DNA from: Spirochaetales bacterium
GTDB taxonomy: Bacteria > Desulfobacterota_D > UBA1144
Reading direction: 5' to 3'
DNA: 38,214 nt
NCBI GenBank assembly: GCA_002730475.1
Contig: PCAG01000015.1
Coordinates: forward strand, 1-38,214
The notes under the pieces are model-generated. The model made no database searches. It had not been told where the DNA came from and was given only the letters and a program-made list of their open reading frames with translations. Below, one piece after another: positions 6,970-15,573 of this stretch (the stretch's first letter is position 1; each line of letters starts with the position of its first letter). Made by a program: the position numbers and the translations under genes.

Positions 6970-8115
6970 TTAAATTCCAAGTTCTTTAGCAATAATAACA
7001 TGTTGAATTTCAGATGTACCTTCGGTGATAGATGACAATTTAGCATCTCTATAAAACCTTTCGGCTGCATATTCAGTAGCATAACCGTAGCCACCTAATA
7101 CTTGTACACCTTCGCTAGCACACCATTGAACAACTTCTGCGGAATATAGTTTTGCCATTGAAGCTTCTTTAACACAAGGCCTTCCGTTGTCATAAAGCCA
7201 TGCAGCCTTATATCCTAAAAGTCTGGCGGTTTCAATTTTCACGGCCATTTGTGCTAGTTTGAAACTGATAGCTTGAAATTTATTAATAGGTCTTCCAAAA
7301 GCTTCTCTTTCTTTAGAGTATTGAAGAGCATATTCAAAAGCTGCCGTAGCTAGACCAACGCTTTTAATGGCATGAGATATTCTTGCGGCAATCAATGTTT
7401 CCATCAATGCCTGAAACTTTCCCTCTTCTTCTCCAAGCAAAGCATTTTTGGGTAATTTACAATTTTCGAAAACTAGTTCGGCAACATCGGAAGATCTATG
7501 CCCTAATTTATGAATTTTTCTTGAGACTTCAAATCCAGGAACATCTTTGTCTACAATAAAAATGCTTATACCATTCTTTCTATCTTCTTTGTTTGTATAC
7601 GCTGCAACGATAACATAATTACAAATTACTCCATTTGAACACCATGTTTTTGTCCCATTTAATACCCAGGAATCCCCATCTTTTATTGCGTTTGTTTTAA
7701 TAGCCCTAGCATCAGTTCCTGCGTTAGGTTCAGTGATAGCTAACGCACCAATCATTTCACCTGCTATTGAAGGGGCGAGATATCTTTCTTTTTGTTCATC
7801 AGTCCCAAATTTTGATACAGGCAAAGATCCCAAATCAACATGGGCAGCTACCCCTTTAGCAATACCAGCACAAGTTTTGCCAAGTTCTTCAGCGAGGATA
7901 CATTGTGTAACCTTGTCTAGACCTAGTCCGCCATATTTTTCTTCAAAGCAAATTCCAAGCAAGCCCATTTCGGCCATCTTGGGAAATAGTTCTAGTGGAA
8001 ACGATTCCTTTTTTTCTGCTTCTTCAACTAGCGGGGCAACTTCTTCCTTGCAAAAGGTCCTAATTGCGTCTCTCATCATGTTTTGGTCTTCTGAAAAGTC
8101 AAAGCATAAACTCAT
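6970..8115 (-). CDS. Acyl-CoA dehydrogenase
   Basis: This 381-residue FAD enzyme introduces a trans-2 double bond into an acyl-CoA and passes electrons to ETF. The domain order is normal: an N-terminal helical domain, the ITEPNAGTDA segment of the middle beta domain (about residues 127-136), the W-NGTKTWCSNG segment, and the C-terminal helices with QVLGGYGYATEY and the SSITEGTSEIQ segment. The glutamate in TEGT is at the place of the catalytic base of medium/short-chain enzymes. It is the first gene of the operon continuing into the thiolase-like, DUF35 and MaoC genes and has a clear promoter at 8161-8189. A run of seven G residues ahead of the ATG may serve as ribosome-binding site. Confidence 0.92.
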   Translation of the reverse strand: MSLCFDFSEDQNMMRDAIRTFCKEEVAPLVEEAEKKESFPLELFPKMAEMGLLGICFEEKYGGLGLDKVTQCILAEELGKTCAGIAKGVAAHVDLGSLPVSKFGTDEQKERYLAPSIAGEMIGALAITEPNAGTDARAIKTNAIKDGDSWVLNGTKTWCSNGVICNYVIVAAYTNKEDRKNGISIFIVDKDVPGFEVSRKIHKLGHRSSDVAELVFENCKLPKNALLGEEEGKFQALMETLIAARISHAIKSVGLATAAFEYALQYSKEREAFGRPINKFQAISFKLAQMAVKIETARLLGYKAAWLYDNGRPCVKEASMAKLYSAEVVQWCASEGVQVLGGYGYATEYAAERFYRDAKLSSITEGTSEIQHVIIAKELGI

Positions 8116-8160
8116 TAGTTCCCCCCCACGAGGAGCATTATTGGTAATTTAAACCCAATT

Positions 8161-8189
8161 ATTATAGCAGAGCGCCTCCTATATCGCAA
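8161..8189 (-). promoter_or_regulatory. Promoter of the acyl-CoA dehydrogenase operon
   Basis: On the minus strand TTGCGA (8189-8184) and a perfect TATAAT (8166-8161) are 17 nt apart. The predicted start near 8154 gives a leader of about 40 nt. Confidence 0.75.
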
Positions 8190-8208
8190 AAAAAAACTTT
8201 AGTTTTAT

Positions 8209-8237
8209 TTGAGTTTTTAGCCACACCAAAATATATT
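8209..8237 (+). promoter_or_regulatory. Promoter of mnmE
   Basis: TTGAGT at 8209-8214 and TATATT at 8232-8237 are 17 nt apart. The predicted start near 8244 leaves only about ten nucleotides before the ATG and no Shine-Dalgarno sequence. The divergent operon promoter begins only 20 nt away. Confidence 0.65.
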
Positions 8238-8253
8238 TAATTTAGATGACGAA

Positions 8254-9648
8254 ATGAAAAAAAAATTAGAATTACTTGATGATACTATTTGTGCCATTTG
8301 TACACCTTCTGGAGTGGGGTCAGTCTCAGTTATTAGAATAACAGGGCCAGCCTCCAAAAAAATTGCCACAGATTTATTTAGATTACAATCTGGCAATGCG
8401 CCTCTAGAGCACAGAAGAACCTACGTAGGAAACATAGTATATAGAGAAAGGGTGGTTGATGAATGCATGTGCGTATTCTTTGAGTCACCTAATTCGTTGA
8501 CTGGACAAGATGTTGTCGAGTTTCACACACATGGGGGCTCCATTGTGCCCAACATGGTATTAAAAAGTATCTTGGACCATGGAGAAGCACGAGTGGCAGA
8601 ACCGGGAGAATTTACTTACCGATCTTTCATCAATGGTAAAATAGATTTGTTAAAAGCGGAGGCTATTTCTTCTTTAATTAATTCTCAATCTGAAGCTGCT
8701 GCAGCCTGTTCTACGAACAACATTTCTGGCGCTGTCACAAAAAAATTCAATAATCTTAGTAAGTTAGGTCTCAATCTTTTGGCGGAGGTTGAAGCCAGGA
8801 TCGATTTTCCGGAAGAGGAACTTCCTGAATTTAACACCAAAATGATATTAAAAGAGTTTGATAGTCTAATCCGGGAATCGGGCTCCCTGTTAAGGACGTA
8901 CGACCTGGGAAAACTTGTTGTAGATGGTTTGCGTGTTTTAATCTTGGGGGAACCTAACGTTGGAAAGTCGACGCTTTTAAATTCTTTAATTGAGGAGGAG
9001 AAAGCAATTGTTGCGGATACACCTGGGACAACAAGAGATATTGTTGATTCAGAAGTCTTTGTCAATGGTACAAAGATTATTTTCTCAGACACCGCCGGTA
9101 TTCGAGTTACTACAGATGAGGTTGAAAATATTGGAATTGGCAGAGCTAAAGACAAAATACTTTATTCTGATCTTGTTTTAATTGTTATAGATAAAAATAT
9201 TGATTTTAGCTCTGCTGACAAGCTGTTCAACTTTGTTCCACGTGAAAAAACTCTGTATATTTTAAATAAATCTGACTTGTACCCCCCCGATAAAAAATGG
9301 AAGCTCGAAAAACAACTTGATAAAGAAAATATTGACTATATAAGGGTTTCTGCAAAAGATCGAACCAATATCGGGCTATTAACGGATAAACTGTTGGGAT
9401 TCGGCAAAATAAATGATTTCCTAGGGTCAACCGAGGCTTTGTTGACGACGGAAAGGCAGGTTGAGCATCTTAAAGAAGGAATCTCCAATCTTAAAAAAGC
9501 CTTAGTTTTATTTAATGAGAGCGCTCCTATGGAGATTGTATCCATCGAAATTCGAGAGTTTTTGAATAATATTGGAAAAATAACAGGTGACATATCAAAT
9601 GAGGATGTTTACGATGCCCTATTTTCGAAATTTTGCATTGGCAAATAA
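8254..9648 (+). CDS. mnmE: tRNA uridine-5-carboxymethylaminomethyl modification GTPase MnmE (TrmE)
   Basis: MnmE is a potassium-dependent GTPase that, with MnmG, modifies the wobble uridine (U34) of certain tRNAs. The 464-residue protein shows the N-terminal folate-binding domain (FHTHGG at 90-95), a helical domain, and an inserted G domain with GEPNVGKS (232-239), DTPGTTRD (255-262), DTAG (279-282) and NKSD. It ends in the family's C-terminal CIGK (461-464), carrying the catalytic cysteine. Length is standard. In many bacteria mnmE follows jag in the rpmH-rnpA-yidC cluster; here that cluster lies about 15 kb away and mnmE stands alone ahead of pheT. The start follows a short-leader promoter at 8209-8237. 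Confidence 0.97.
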   Translation: MKKKLELLDDTICAICTPSGVGSVSVIRITGPASKKIATDLFRLQSGNAPLEHRRTYVGNIVYRERVVDECMCVFFESPNSLTGQDVVEFHTHGGSIVPNMVLKSILDHGEARVAEPGEFTYRSFINGKIDLLKAEAISSLINSQSEAAAACSTNNISGAVTKKFNNLSKLGLNLLAEVEARIDFPEEELPEFNTKMILKEFDSLIRESGSLLRTYDLGKLVVDGLRVLILGEPNVGKSTLLNSLIEEEKAIVADTPGTTRDIVDSEVFVNGTKIIFSDTAGIRVTTDEVENIGIGRAKDKILYSDLVLIVIDKNIDFSSADKLFNFVPREKTLYILNKSDLYPPDKKWKLEKQLDKENIDYIRVSAKDRTNIGLLTDKLLGFGKINDFLGSTEALLTTERQVEHLKEGISNLKKALVLFNESAPMEIVSIEIREFLNNIGKITGDISNEDVYDALFSKFCIGK

Positions 9649-9703
9649 AATACAAAATCAAATTCTTTAATGATTTCGCGGAGTTACGAAACACCCCCAT
9701 GGC

Positions 9704-9749
9704 TTTATCAACAATTTTCCACAGTATGTTAATATCTTTATTAACAATT
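9704..9749. repeat. Direct repeats, palindrome and DnaA-box-like sites between mnmE and pheT
   Basis: The 161-nt spacer holds two near-identical 13-mers, TTTATCAACAATT (9704-9716) and TTTATTAACAATT (9737-9749), 33 nt apart. Between and overlapping them are a DnaA-box-like TTTTCCACA (9715-9723) and the inverted repeat GTTAAT/ATTAAC (9728-9733 and 9740-9745). These lie just upstream of the pheT -10 box and could be operators. I see no terminator after mnmE. Confidence 0.5.
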
Positions 9750-9786
9750 AGATCAAAAAGATGAGAAATCTGAAAAAAAAATGTAG

Positions 9787-9792
9787 TATAAT
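9787..9792 (+). promoter_or_regulatory. Likely -10 box for pheT
   Basis: A perfect TATAAT sits 17 nt before the pheT ATG, but no convincing -35 box lies 16-18 nt upstream. It would give a leader of roughly ten nucleotides with no Shine-Dalgarno sequence. Confidence 0.45.
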
Positions 9793-9809
9793 GGGAGAGT
9801 TATGCATAT

Positions 9810-12233
9810 ATGTTTATTTCATTAAACAAATTAGAAAAAATTTTATCAACCAAACTTGATATTGCGAAGACAAGAGGTGCCCTTACGATGGCCGGACTCG
9901 AAGTTCAAGATGTAATTCACTACAATTTTGAAGATATAGATGAAAAAATTATAGTTGCCAAAATAATCTCGATTGATAAGCATCCTGATGCTGACAGATT
10001 AACGGTATGCAAGGTTGATAATGGTAAAGAGTCTCTTCAGGTAATTTGTGGCGCGGATAATATCAATGTAGGCAACGTGGTACCGCTGGCAACGATTGGC
10101 GCCAAACTCAACAAATCAGATAAACATCCTGAAGGCTTAAAAATAAAAGAAGCTAAAATACGCGGAGTCGAATCTTTTGGAATGCTGTGCTCACTAGATG
10201 AATTGGACGTGAACCATTCTTCGAGTGACGGCATATTTATACTACCTTCTGAATTAAAAATTGGTTCAAAGCTTTGTACCAACAAAGGACTGGAAGACTA
10301 TGTGCTTGATGTATCAATAACTCCCAACAGGGGAGACTGCTTAAGCTTTTATGGAATAGCTAGAGAGCTCTCGGCTATTTTAAAGCTACCTTTTTCTGAC
10401 CAGTTGTTAAATTTAGATGACAAACAATATAAATTAGTAGAGAAGATTAATGAATTATCAGTTGATATTAATTCTGAGGATGCTATCCGATATTCTTTAA
10501 TAAAGATAGAAGATATAGTTGTTGTCGAATCTCCTTTTTGGATAAAAGATCTTTTGTCCAAATTGAACACTAACTCCATAAACAATGTTGTTGATTTAAG
10601 TAATCTGTTCATGTTTTTAACCGGACATCCTATACATATTTTTGATTTTGATGAAATTGACGGAGATGTTATTCGTATCTCTAACGATGTCGATGTTGCT
10701 TTTAAAACCTTGGATGGCAATGTTCGCGACACTAAGAATCATTTAACAATTGCAGATGCCAAAGGACCCATAGCCTTGGCCGGCATTATTGGTGGCGAGA
10801 GAGCTAGCGTTACTAACAAGACAACAAATATTTTGTTAGAGTGTGCTTCTTTTGACCCGTCCACTATTCGTTCAAACTCCAAGTCTCTTAATGTGTCTAC
10901 CGAATCGTCCTATAGATTTGAAAGAAGAGTTTCAGAATATTTGGTAAAAAATGCATTACTTTTTGCTGCTGAGTTGCTAGTCTCAATTTGTGGAGGAAAA
11001 ATAATTAAAGAATATATAGACACCAACCCTACTCTGAAAGATGGCCGACTTATAGAGCTTAATTTAGATAAAGTTTCTAGAACACTAGGCCTGTCTATAG
11101 CGAAGGAAGAGGTAGTACGGATTCTAGCTTCCTTATCTATAGAGCAAACCTCTGAGAATGGCACTACGACTGCCTTTAGTCCCCCTAGTTACAGGTTTGA
11201 TTTAGCCAATGACTATGATCTTATTGAAGAAGTTGCAAGAACTGTCGGTTTAGATTCAATACCTGCGACATTTCCAAGAGTCCCTTTAAGAGAAAAAATA
11301 TTGAACCCGTTCCCAGACTTAAGAGATATCTCATCCAAGGCGAGAGAGCTCTTTTCGCTCGAGGGTTTCTCTGAAGTAATAAACTACAGTTTTACCGATG
11401 ACGAAATTGCTTTCCCAAATCTAAACAAACTTGCAATTATGAATCCACACTCGCAAGATGCTAAGTTTTTGAGGACTAGCCTAATTCCATCTCTATTAAA
11501 AAATGCGGTATACAATCTTAATCGTAATTCTGAGATATTTAAATTTTTTGAGATAGGAAATACTTTTACTAAAGATGGTTCAAACCACGGTCAACACATG
11601 GAAATCGGTGTAATTTCTTCCCACGAACCTTCGAACCCTCTTTGGAAGAAATCAAAAGAGGATTTTTTTGACCTAAAAAACTCATTGCTGAAACTATTTG
11701 CCGGACTAAGACTAGACGTTCGAAAAATCGCCTTCGATTCACAATTACCTGCCGACTATAACAAGATTCTTCATCCTGGCAAATCATCGATGATTTATTT
11801 TGAGGATTCTTTAGTTGGATATATAGGAGATTTGCATCCAGAAATTTCTGGACAGTATGGAATTGAGAAAGGGGTAATCTTGGCCGGTATTTTTGTTGAC
11901 CAAATTGCCAAGTTAGACAAAAGCGTAAAAACAATGCGTCCATTTGGAACCTTCCCTTTTATTCAAAGGGACTTGTCAATAATTATTGATAAGAATGTAC
12001 AGTCTCGACAAGTAATTGAAGTAATAACCTCACTGACTTCACCAATCATTAAGGACACTTTCGTGTTTGATTTATTTCACGATCCAGAATTAGGAGATAA
12101 CAAAAAAAGCCTATCTTTATCTGTAATTTTTGGTGCAAACGATAGAACATTGCAAGACGATGAAGTCTCATCCATATTCGATAAGGTTGTAGTTGGTCTA
12201 AAAAAAGAGGTTGCCGCGGAAATTAGGGAGTAA
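9810..12233 (+). CDS. pheT: Phenylalanyl-tRNA synthetase beta subunit
   Basis: This 807-residue protein is the large subunit of the (alpha-beta)2 synthetase that charges tRNA-Phe. Domains in order are an N-terminal tRNA-binding EMAP-like domain (about 40-150, with HPDADRLTVCKVD and GAKIRG-like segments), the B3/B4 editing region (about 210-390, with GGERASVT and ECASFDP), the B5 domain (about 400-480), the catalytic-like core, and a C-terminal ferredoxin-like anticodon-binding domain (about 710-807, with PFI-RDLS). Length is standard. The alpha subunit gene pheS, which normally precedes it, is not here: the upstream neighbour is mnmE. The IHF-type gene follows after two nucleotides, the order also known from Proteobacteria. 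Confidence 0.97.
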   Translation: MFISLNKLEKILSTKLDIAKTRGALTMAGLEVQDVIHYNFEDIDEKIIVAKIISIDKHPDADRLTVCKVDNGKESLQVICGADNINVGNVVPLATIGAKLNKSDKHPEGLKIKEAKIRGVESFGMLCSLDELDVNHSSSDGIFILPSELKIGSKLCTNKGLEDYVLDVSITPNRGDCLSFYGIARELSAILKLPFSDQLLNLDDKQYKLVEKINELSVDINSEDAIRYSLIKIEDIVVVESPFWIKDLLSKLNTNSINNVVDLSNLFMFLTGHPIHIFDFDEIDGDVIRISNDVDVAFKTLDGNVRDTKNHLTIADAKGPIALAGIIGGERASVTNKTTNILLECASFDPSTIRSNSKSLNVSTESSYRFERRVSEYLVKNALLFAAELLVSICGGKIIKEYIDTNPTLKDGRLIELNLDKVSRTLGLSIAKEEVVRILASLSIEQTSENGTTTAFSPPSYRFDLANDYDLIEEVARTVGLDSIPATFPRVPLREKILNPFPDLRDISSKARELFSLEGFSEVINYSFTDDEIAFPNLNKLAIMNPHSQDAKFLRTSLIPSLLKNAVYNLNRNSEIFKFFEIGNTFTKDGSNHGQHMEIGVISSHEPSNPLWKKSKEDFFDLKNSLLKLFAGLRLDVRKIAFDSQLPADYNKILHPGKSSMIYFEDSLVGYIGDLHPEISGQYGIEKGVILAGIFVDQIAKLDKSVKTMRPFGTFPFIQRDLSIIIDKNVQSRQVIEVITSLTSPIIKDTFVFDLFHDPELGDNKKSLSLSVIFGANDRTLQDDEVSSIFDKVVVGLKKEVAAEIRE

Positions 12234-12235
12234 AA

Positions 12236-12529
12236 ATGACAAGAAAAGATTTAACAAACATGTTACACAAAACACTTGGTCTCAATTTTAAAGAGTCTGG
12301 AAGAATAGTTGATAAATTTTTTGATATTATCGTTAAGAATCTGGCTGCTGGTAAGGACGTTAAACTTCCCAAGTTTGGCTCGTTAAAAATACAAGATAGA
12401 GAATCTAGACCAGGGAGAAACCCGACTACTGGTGAACAAATTCAAATTTCACAAAGGAAAGCTATTGTTTTCCGCCCTAGCAAGGTACTTAGGAAAAAAA
12501 TTAACGAATCGTCGGAAGAAGTTCTATGA
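12236..12529 (+). CDS. ihfA: HU/IHF-family DNA-bending protein, IHF-alpha-like
   Basis: This 97-residue protein is a DNABII-family nucleoid protein that dimerises and bends DNA. It shows an N-terminal helical part, the KLPKFGSLKI strand and the DNA-contacting arm RPGRNPTTGE with the intercalating proline (about residues 62-71). The position directly after pheT is that of ihfA in Proteobacteria, which supports the alpha-subunit naming; sequence alone cannot fully separate IHF from HU. It starts two nucleotides after pheT and its stop overlaps the next start by four. Confidence 0.85.
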   Translation: MTRKDLTNMLHKTLGLNFKESGRIVDKFFDIIVKNLAAGKDVKLPKFGSLKIQDRESRPGRNPTTGEQIQISQRKAIVFRPSKVLRKKINESSEEVL

Positions 12530-13161
12530 GAATATTGATAAATTTTATTAAATCGAATTTCCTTTCAGGCTTAGCAATTCTTATACCATTTATTATCACA
12601 ATTTACTTGGTGGTAGAAATTGGAACCTGGTTAAATTCATTTGTTGATTTTACTCCTGCAAGATTTGTAAGACTGCCAATCGATACTTCCCCAGCCCTTG
12701 CTGAGACTATACTGTTTCTAGTCGCGCTTTGCTGCCTTATTATTTTTATTACCCTGTTGGGCTTAGCAACGAAGAACTTGCTAGGAAAATTTTTATTAAA
12801 AATTGGTGAAAAAACTATATCAAAAATTCCACTGGCCAACTCAATTTTTTCTACAACTAAACAGATTTCCAAAATAGTTTTTGCTGAAGGAGGCAAGCAT
12901 CAACAAGTCGTACTAGTTGAATATCCTAGGAAAGGATCATATTGTTTGGGATTTGCCACCCAGCCTGTCGATTCAAAGGAGCTAGACAAAATCCCTGTTT
13001 TTGTTCCAACTTCACCTAATCCTACATCGGGTTTTCTTGTGTTTTTTGAAAAAAACGAGATTAAGCAATTAAATATATCTGCAGACGATGCTTTTAAACT
13101 GATAGTTTCAGGGGGACTTTCTCTTAATGAGACGGAATCTATTGCCCAGTTTAAATTCTGA
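12526..13161 (+). CDS. DUF502-family membrane protein
   Basis: This 211-residue inner-membrane protein fits the DUF502 family, whose function is not established. Two membrane segments are visible, at about residues 10-32 and 60-82, flanking a short loop; a soluble C-terminal half follows, with PLANSIFSTTKQ and VLVEYPRKGSYCLGF segments and a PNPTSGFLVF segment that are typical for the family. Its ATG overlaps the stop of the IHF-type gene in ATGA, so translation is probably coupled. The 3' end overlaps tilS by 35 nt. Confidence 0.82.
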   Translation: MRILINFIKSNFLSGLAILIPFIITIYLVVEIGTWLNSFVDFTPARFVRLPIDTSPALAETILFLVALCCLIIFITLLGLATKNLLGKFLLKIGEKTISKIPLANSIFSTTKQISKIVFAEGGKHQQVVLVEYPRKGSYCLGFATQPVDSKELDKIPVFVPTSPNPTSGFLVFFEKNEIKQLNISADDAFKLIVSGGLSLNETESIAQFKF

Positions 13162-14515
13162 ACTGGGAAAATATTTAAAAAAAAAGGACAAGATTGTAAT
13201 TGGTGTTTCGGGCGGGGGAGATTCGATGGCGCTATTACATTTGCTTATTCGCTCACCTCTCAATTTGTCTATCTCGGTCTGCCACTTTAACCACTGTTTA
13301 AGGGGCGCGGAGTCGGATAAAGATGAAAAATTTGTAGAAGATTTGTGTAATAAAAAGAAAATCCCGTTCTATGTGAAAAAATTTGATATTTCAAAAGCAT
13401 CTGTATATTTAAAAAAAGGGGTAGAAGAGACTTCTCGACTATTCCGTAGAAAATTTCTTAAAAAAATACAAGAGGAAACAAAATCAAAAAAGATTTTACT
13501 TGCCCATCATTCCAATGATCAAGTTGAGACTTTCTTTATGCGACTTCTACGAGGGTCCTCATTGAAAGGACTTCAAAGTATGAAGATTGACGAAGGGCTG
13601 TATCTAAGGCCGCTTTTACATGTTAGTAAAAGTGAGATAACTGAGTTTTTAGTGTCAGAAAATATTCAATGGGTAGAAGACGAGACAAATACGTGGGATA
13701 GGTATACAAGAAACGATATCAGAAAAAATCTAATACCAATTCTAGAAAAATTTAATCCAAATTTGAATTCTACCATTTCAAATACTATTAAACTGATTGG
13801 AAAGCAAAATAGTTATATAGAATCTCATATTGAAACAATTGAACCATCCCTAATTAAAGAAGTATCAGAACATGAATTTGTTATTTTAATTGATAGCTTA
13901 TTGGCCTTAAGCGAATTCGAAGCGGAAGAAGTTCTATTTAAATTTCTTTCGAAGAAGATAGGGCCAAGAGGTTTTATTGGCTACAAGAATATAAACAGCA
14001 TAATTAAATTGATTAACTCTTCTAGCGCTTCCGGAGAATTATTTTTAACTGGTAATATAAAAGTGGAGAAAGGCTACAATTTTCTTTTTATTAAAACTAA
14101 AATTTCTGCTGACACTAACTTTAATCTAAATATTTCCTCTGAAGGAAAATGGGAAAATGAAGATTTGGAAATTAAAGTTCAAAAGGACAATTTTGAAAAT
14201 AGAAATGAATATATCTTTTTCGACTTATCCAAAATGAAATTTCCTATTAATGTTAGAAATTTTCAAGATGGAGATAGAATGAAATTGAAAGGAATGAAGT
14301 CTTCGAAAAAATTACAAGATATCTTTATAGACAATAAAATTCCGAGATTTATTAGAGCAAGGCTACCTATCTTTGAATCTGAAGGGGGCATTTTCCATAT
14401 ACACGGAATCAATGTCAATTCTCCACTCAGATTGAAAAAACACCAAGAAAACTCAATTGGAATCTCGGTAAAAAGTGAGAATTTGGACAAATTAATTAGA
14501 AATATTAATTGTTAA
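13127..14515 (+). CDS. tilS: tRNA(Ile)-lysidine synthase
   Basis: TilS uses ATP and lysine to convert the wobble C34 of tRNA-Ile(CAU) to lysidine, which switches it from Met to Ile decoding. The 462-residue protein has the N-type ATP pyrophosphatase motif SGGGDS at 28-33, the CHFNHCLRG segment, and AHHSNDQVET in the catalytic core. The C-terminal substrate-binding domain is seen in FQDGDRM-LKGMKSSKKLQDIF and the following KIPRFIR. The start chosen overlaps the DUF502 gene by 35 nt; a later start would cut into the strand before the PP-loop. It ends in a 4-nt convergent overlap with the kinase gene on the other strand. Confidence 0.95.
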   Translation: MRRNLLPSLNSELGKYLKKKDKIVIGVSGGGDSMALLHLLIRSPLNLSISVCHFNHCLRGAESDKDEKFVEDLCNKKKIPFYVKKFDISKASVYLKKGVEETSRLFRRKFLKKIQEETKSKKILLAHHSNDQVETFFMRLLRGSSLKGLQSMKIDEGLYLRPLLHVSKSEITEFLVSENIQWVEDETNTWDRYTRNDIRKNLIPILEKFNPNLNSTISNTIKLIGKQNSYIESHIETIEPSLIKEVSEHEFVILIDSLLALSEFEAEEVLFKFLSKKIGPRGFIGYKNINSIIKLINSSSASGELFLTGNIKVEKGYNFLFIKTKISADTNFNLNISSEGKWENEDLEIKVQKDNFENRNEYIFFDLSKMKFPINVRNFQDGDRMKLKGMKSSKKLQDIFIDNKIPRFIRARLPIFESEGGIFHIHGINVNSPLRLKKHQENSIGISVKSENLDKLIRNINC

Positions 14516-15537
14516 CTCCCTTCTACTATCTTGGAATCAAATTTTCTAACCCATTTATTTAAATCTTCCATTAAAGGGTTGCTTAGATGCACGGCCAGTA
14601 TGTTTTTCGCATTCTTTAAATAATCAATATAAGATTCTTTGCCATCCCTATATTTTAACCTGCAGAATATCCCAAGAATTTTAAGATTTCTTTGTACAGA
14701 AAAAAAACATGCTTCCTTATTAACTTGCTCTTCGTCCAATTTTCCATGTGAGACAAAAAAATCAAAAAGGTCATCCCTGAGGTTTTTATTTTTGTACGGC
14801 ACTCGATTAACTGGCCATCTAACATCCTCGATTAAAGAAACCAAATCATAGGTTGCCGAACCTATTAAAGCATCTTGGAAATCGATTAATCCTATATTCT
14901 TAAAGCCTCCCCCTCTCCCCTTTAGAAAAAATAGATTGTCTACATGATAGTCTCGTAAAACAAGGGTATCAAAACCAGGGGAAATAATTTTAAATAAATT
15001 TGAGATTATCGATTCAAATTCATCAATATCTTTAGCTTGGACCTGAATTTGCCTATGTTTAATTAAATACCAATCTATAAAAAGCCTTGCCTCTTTAAGC
15101 AACTCCTCGATGGAGTATCGAGGAAGATTTTTACCTAGTTCAATATTGTTAGACCATTTTGACTTAATATGTAATATTACAGAAATTGCCTTTTTGTATA
15201 ATCGATCTCCCATTCTGTAGGGTCGGCCCATGGAACGTTGCAACATTAGATATTTAAATGTAGTGTGGCCAAAATCTTCTAACAATAAAAAACCATGATT
15301 ATAATCAGCGGCATAAATCTTTGGAGCGCTTAAACCAAGCTCCAACAAGATGCTATCGATATTGATAAATGATTCAATAGACTCACCTAATTCTGATGGC
15401 GCATCCATTACAATTAAACCTTTTTCTTTGATACGAAAATATTTCCTAAATGATGCATCGTTCTCAACTGGAACCAGCAGGCGGTCACCAAGATTATTCT
15501 TTGATAAAAATTCCTGTATAAGTTCATCCCTATTCAT
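14512..15537 (-). CDS. Aminoglycoside-phosphotransferase-fold kinase, AmgK-like
   Basis: This 341-residue protein has the APH kinase fold. The segment FRKYFRI-LIVMDAPSE and the GFLLLEDFG hinge resemble AmgK, the kinase that phosphorylates N-acetylmuramic acid at its anomeric carbon during peptidoglycan recycling. The catalytic loop reads LRDYHVDNLFF with D196 and N201, and IDFQDALIGSATYDL carries the metal-binding aspartate. AmgK is usually paired with the uridylyltransferase MurU, which is not in this window, so the assignment is probable, not certain. The gene converges on tilS with a 4-nt overlap and is divergent from the AhpD-like gene across only 36 nt. Confidence 0.75.
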   Translation of the reverse strand: MNRDELIQEFLSKNNLGDRLLVPVENDASFRKYFRIKEKGLIVMDAPSELGESIESFINIDSILLELGLSAPKIYAADYNHGFLLLEDFGHTTFKYLMLQRSMGRPYRMGDRLYKKAISVILHIKSKWSNNIELGKNLPRYSIEELLKEARLFIDWYLIKHRQIQVQAKDIDEFESIISNLFKIISPGFDTLVLRDYHVDNLFFLKGRGGGFKNIGLIDFQDALIGSATYDLVSLIEDVRWPVNRVPYKNKNLRDDLFDFFVSHGKLDEEQVNKEACFFSVQRNLKILGIFCRLKYRDGKESYIDYLKNAKNILAVHLSNPLMEDLNKWVRKFDSKIVEGS

Positions 15538-15573
15538 ACTATAATATCTATATCATCAATTTAGGAGATTGTA

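Noticed and set aside
8685..9155. 156-codon minus-strand frame inside mnmE
   Set aside because: Antisense to the MnmE G domain; no plausible start context.
9649..9809. T-box or leader-peptide control of pheT
   Set aside because: No T-box core, no phenylalanine-rich peptide and too short a leader after the -10 box.
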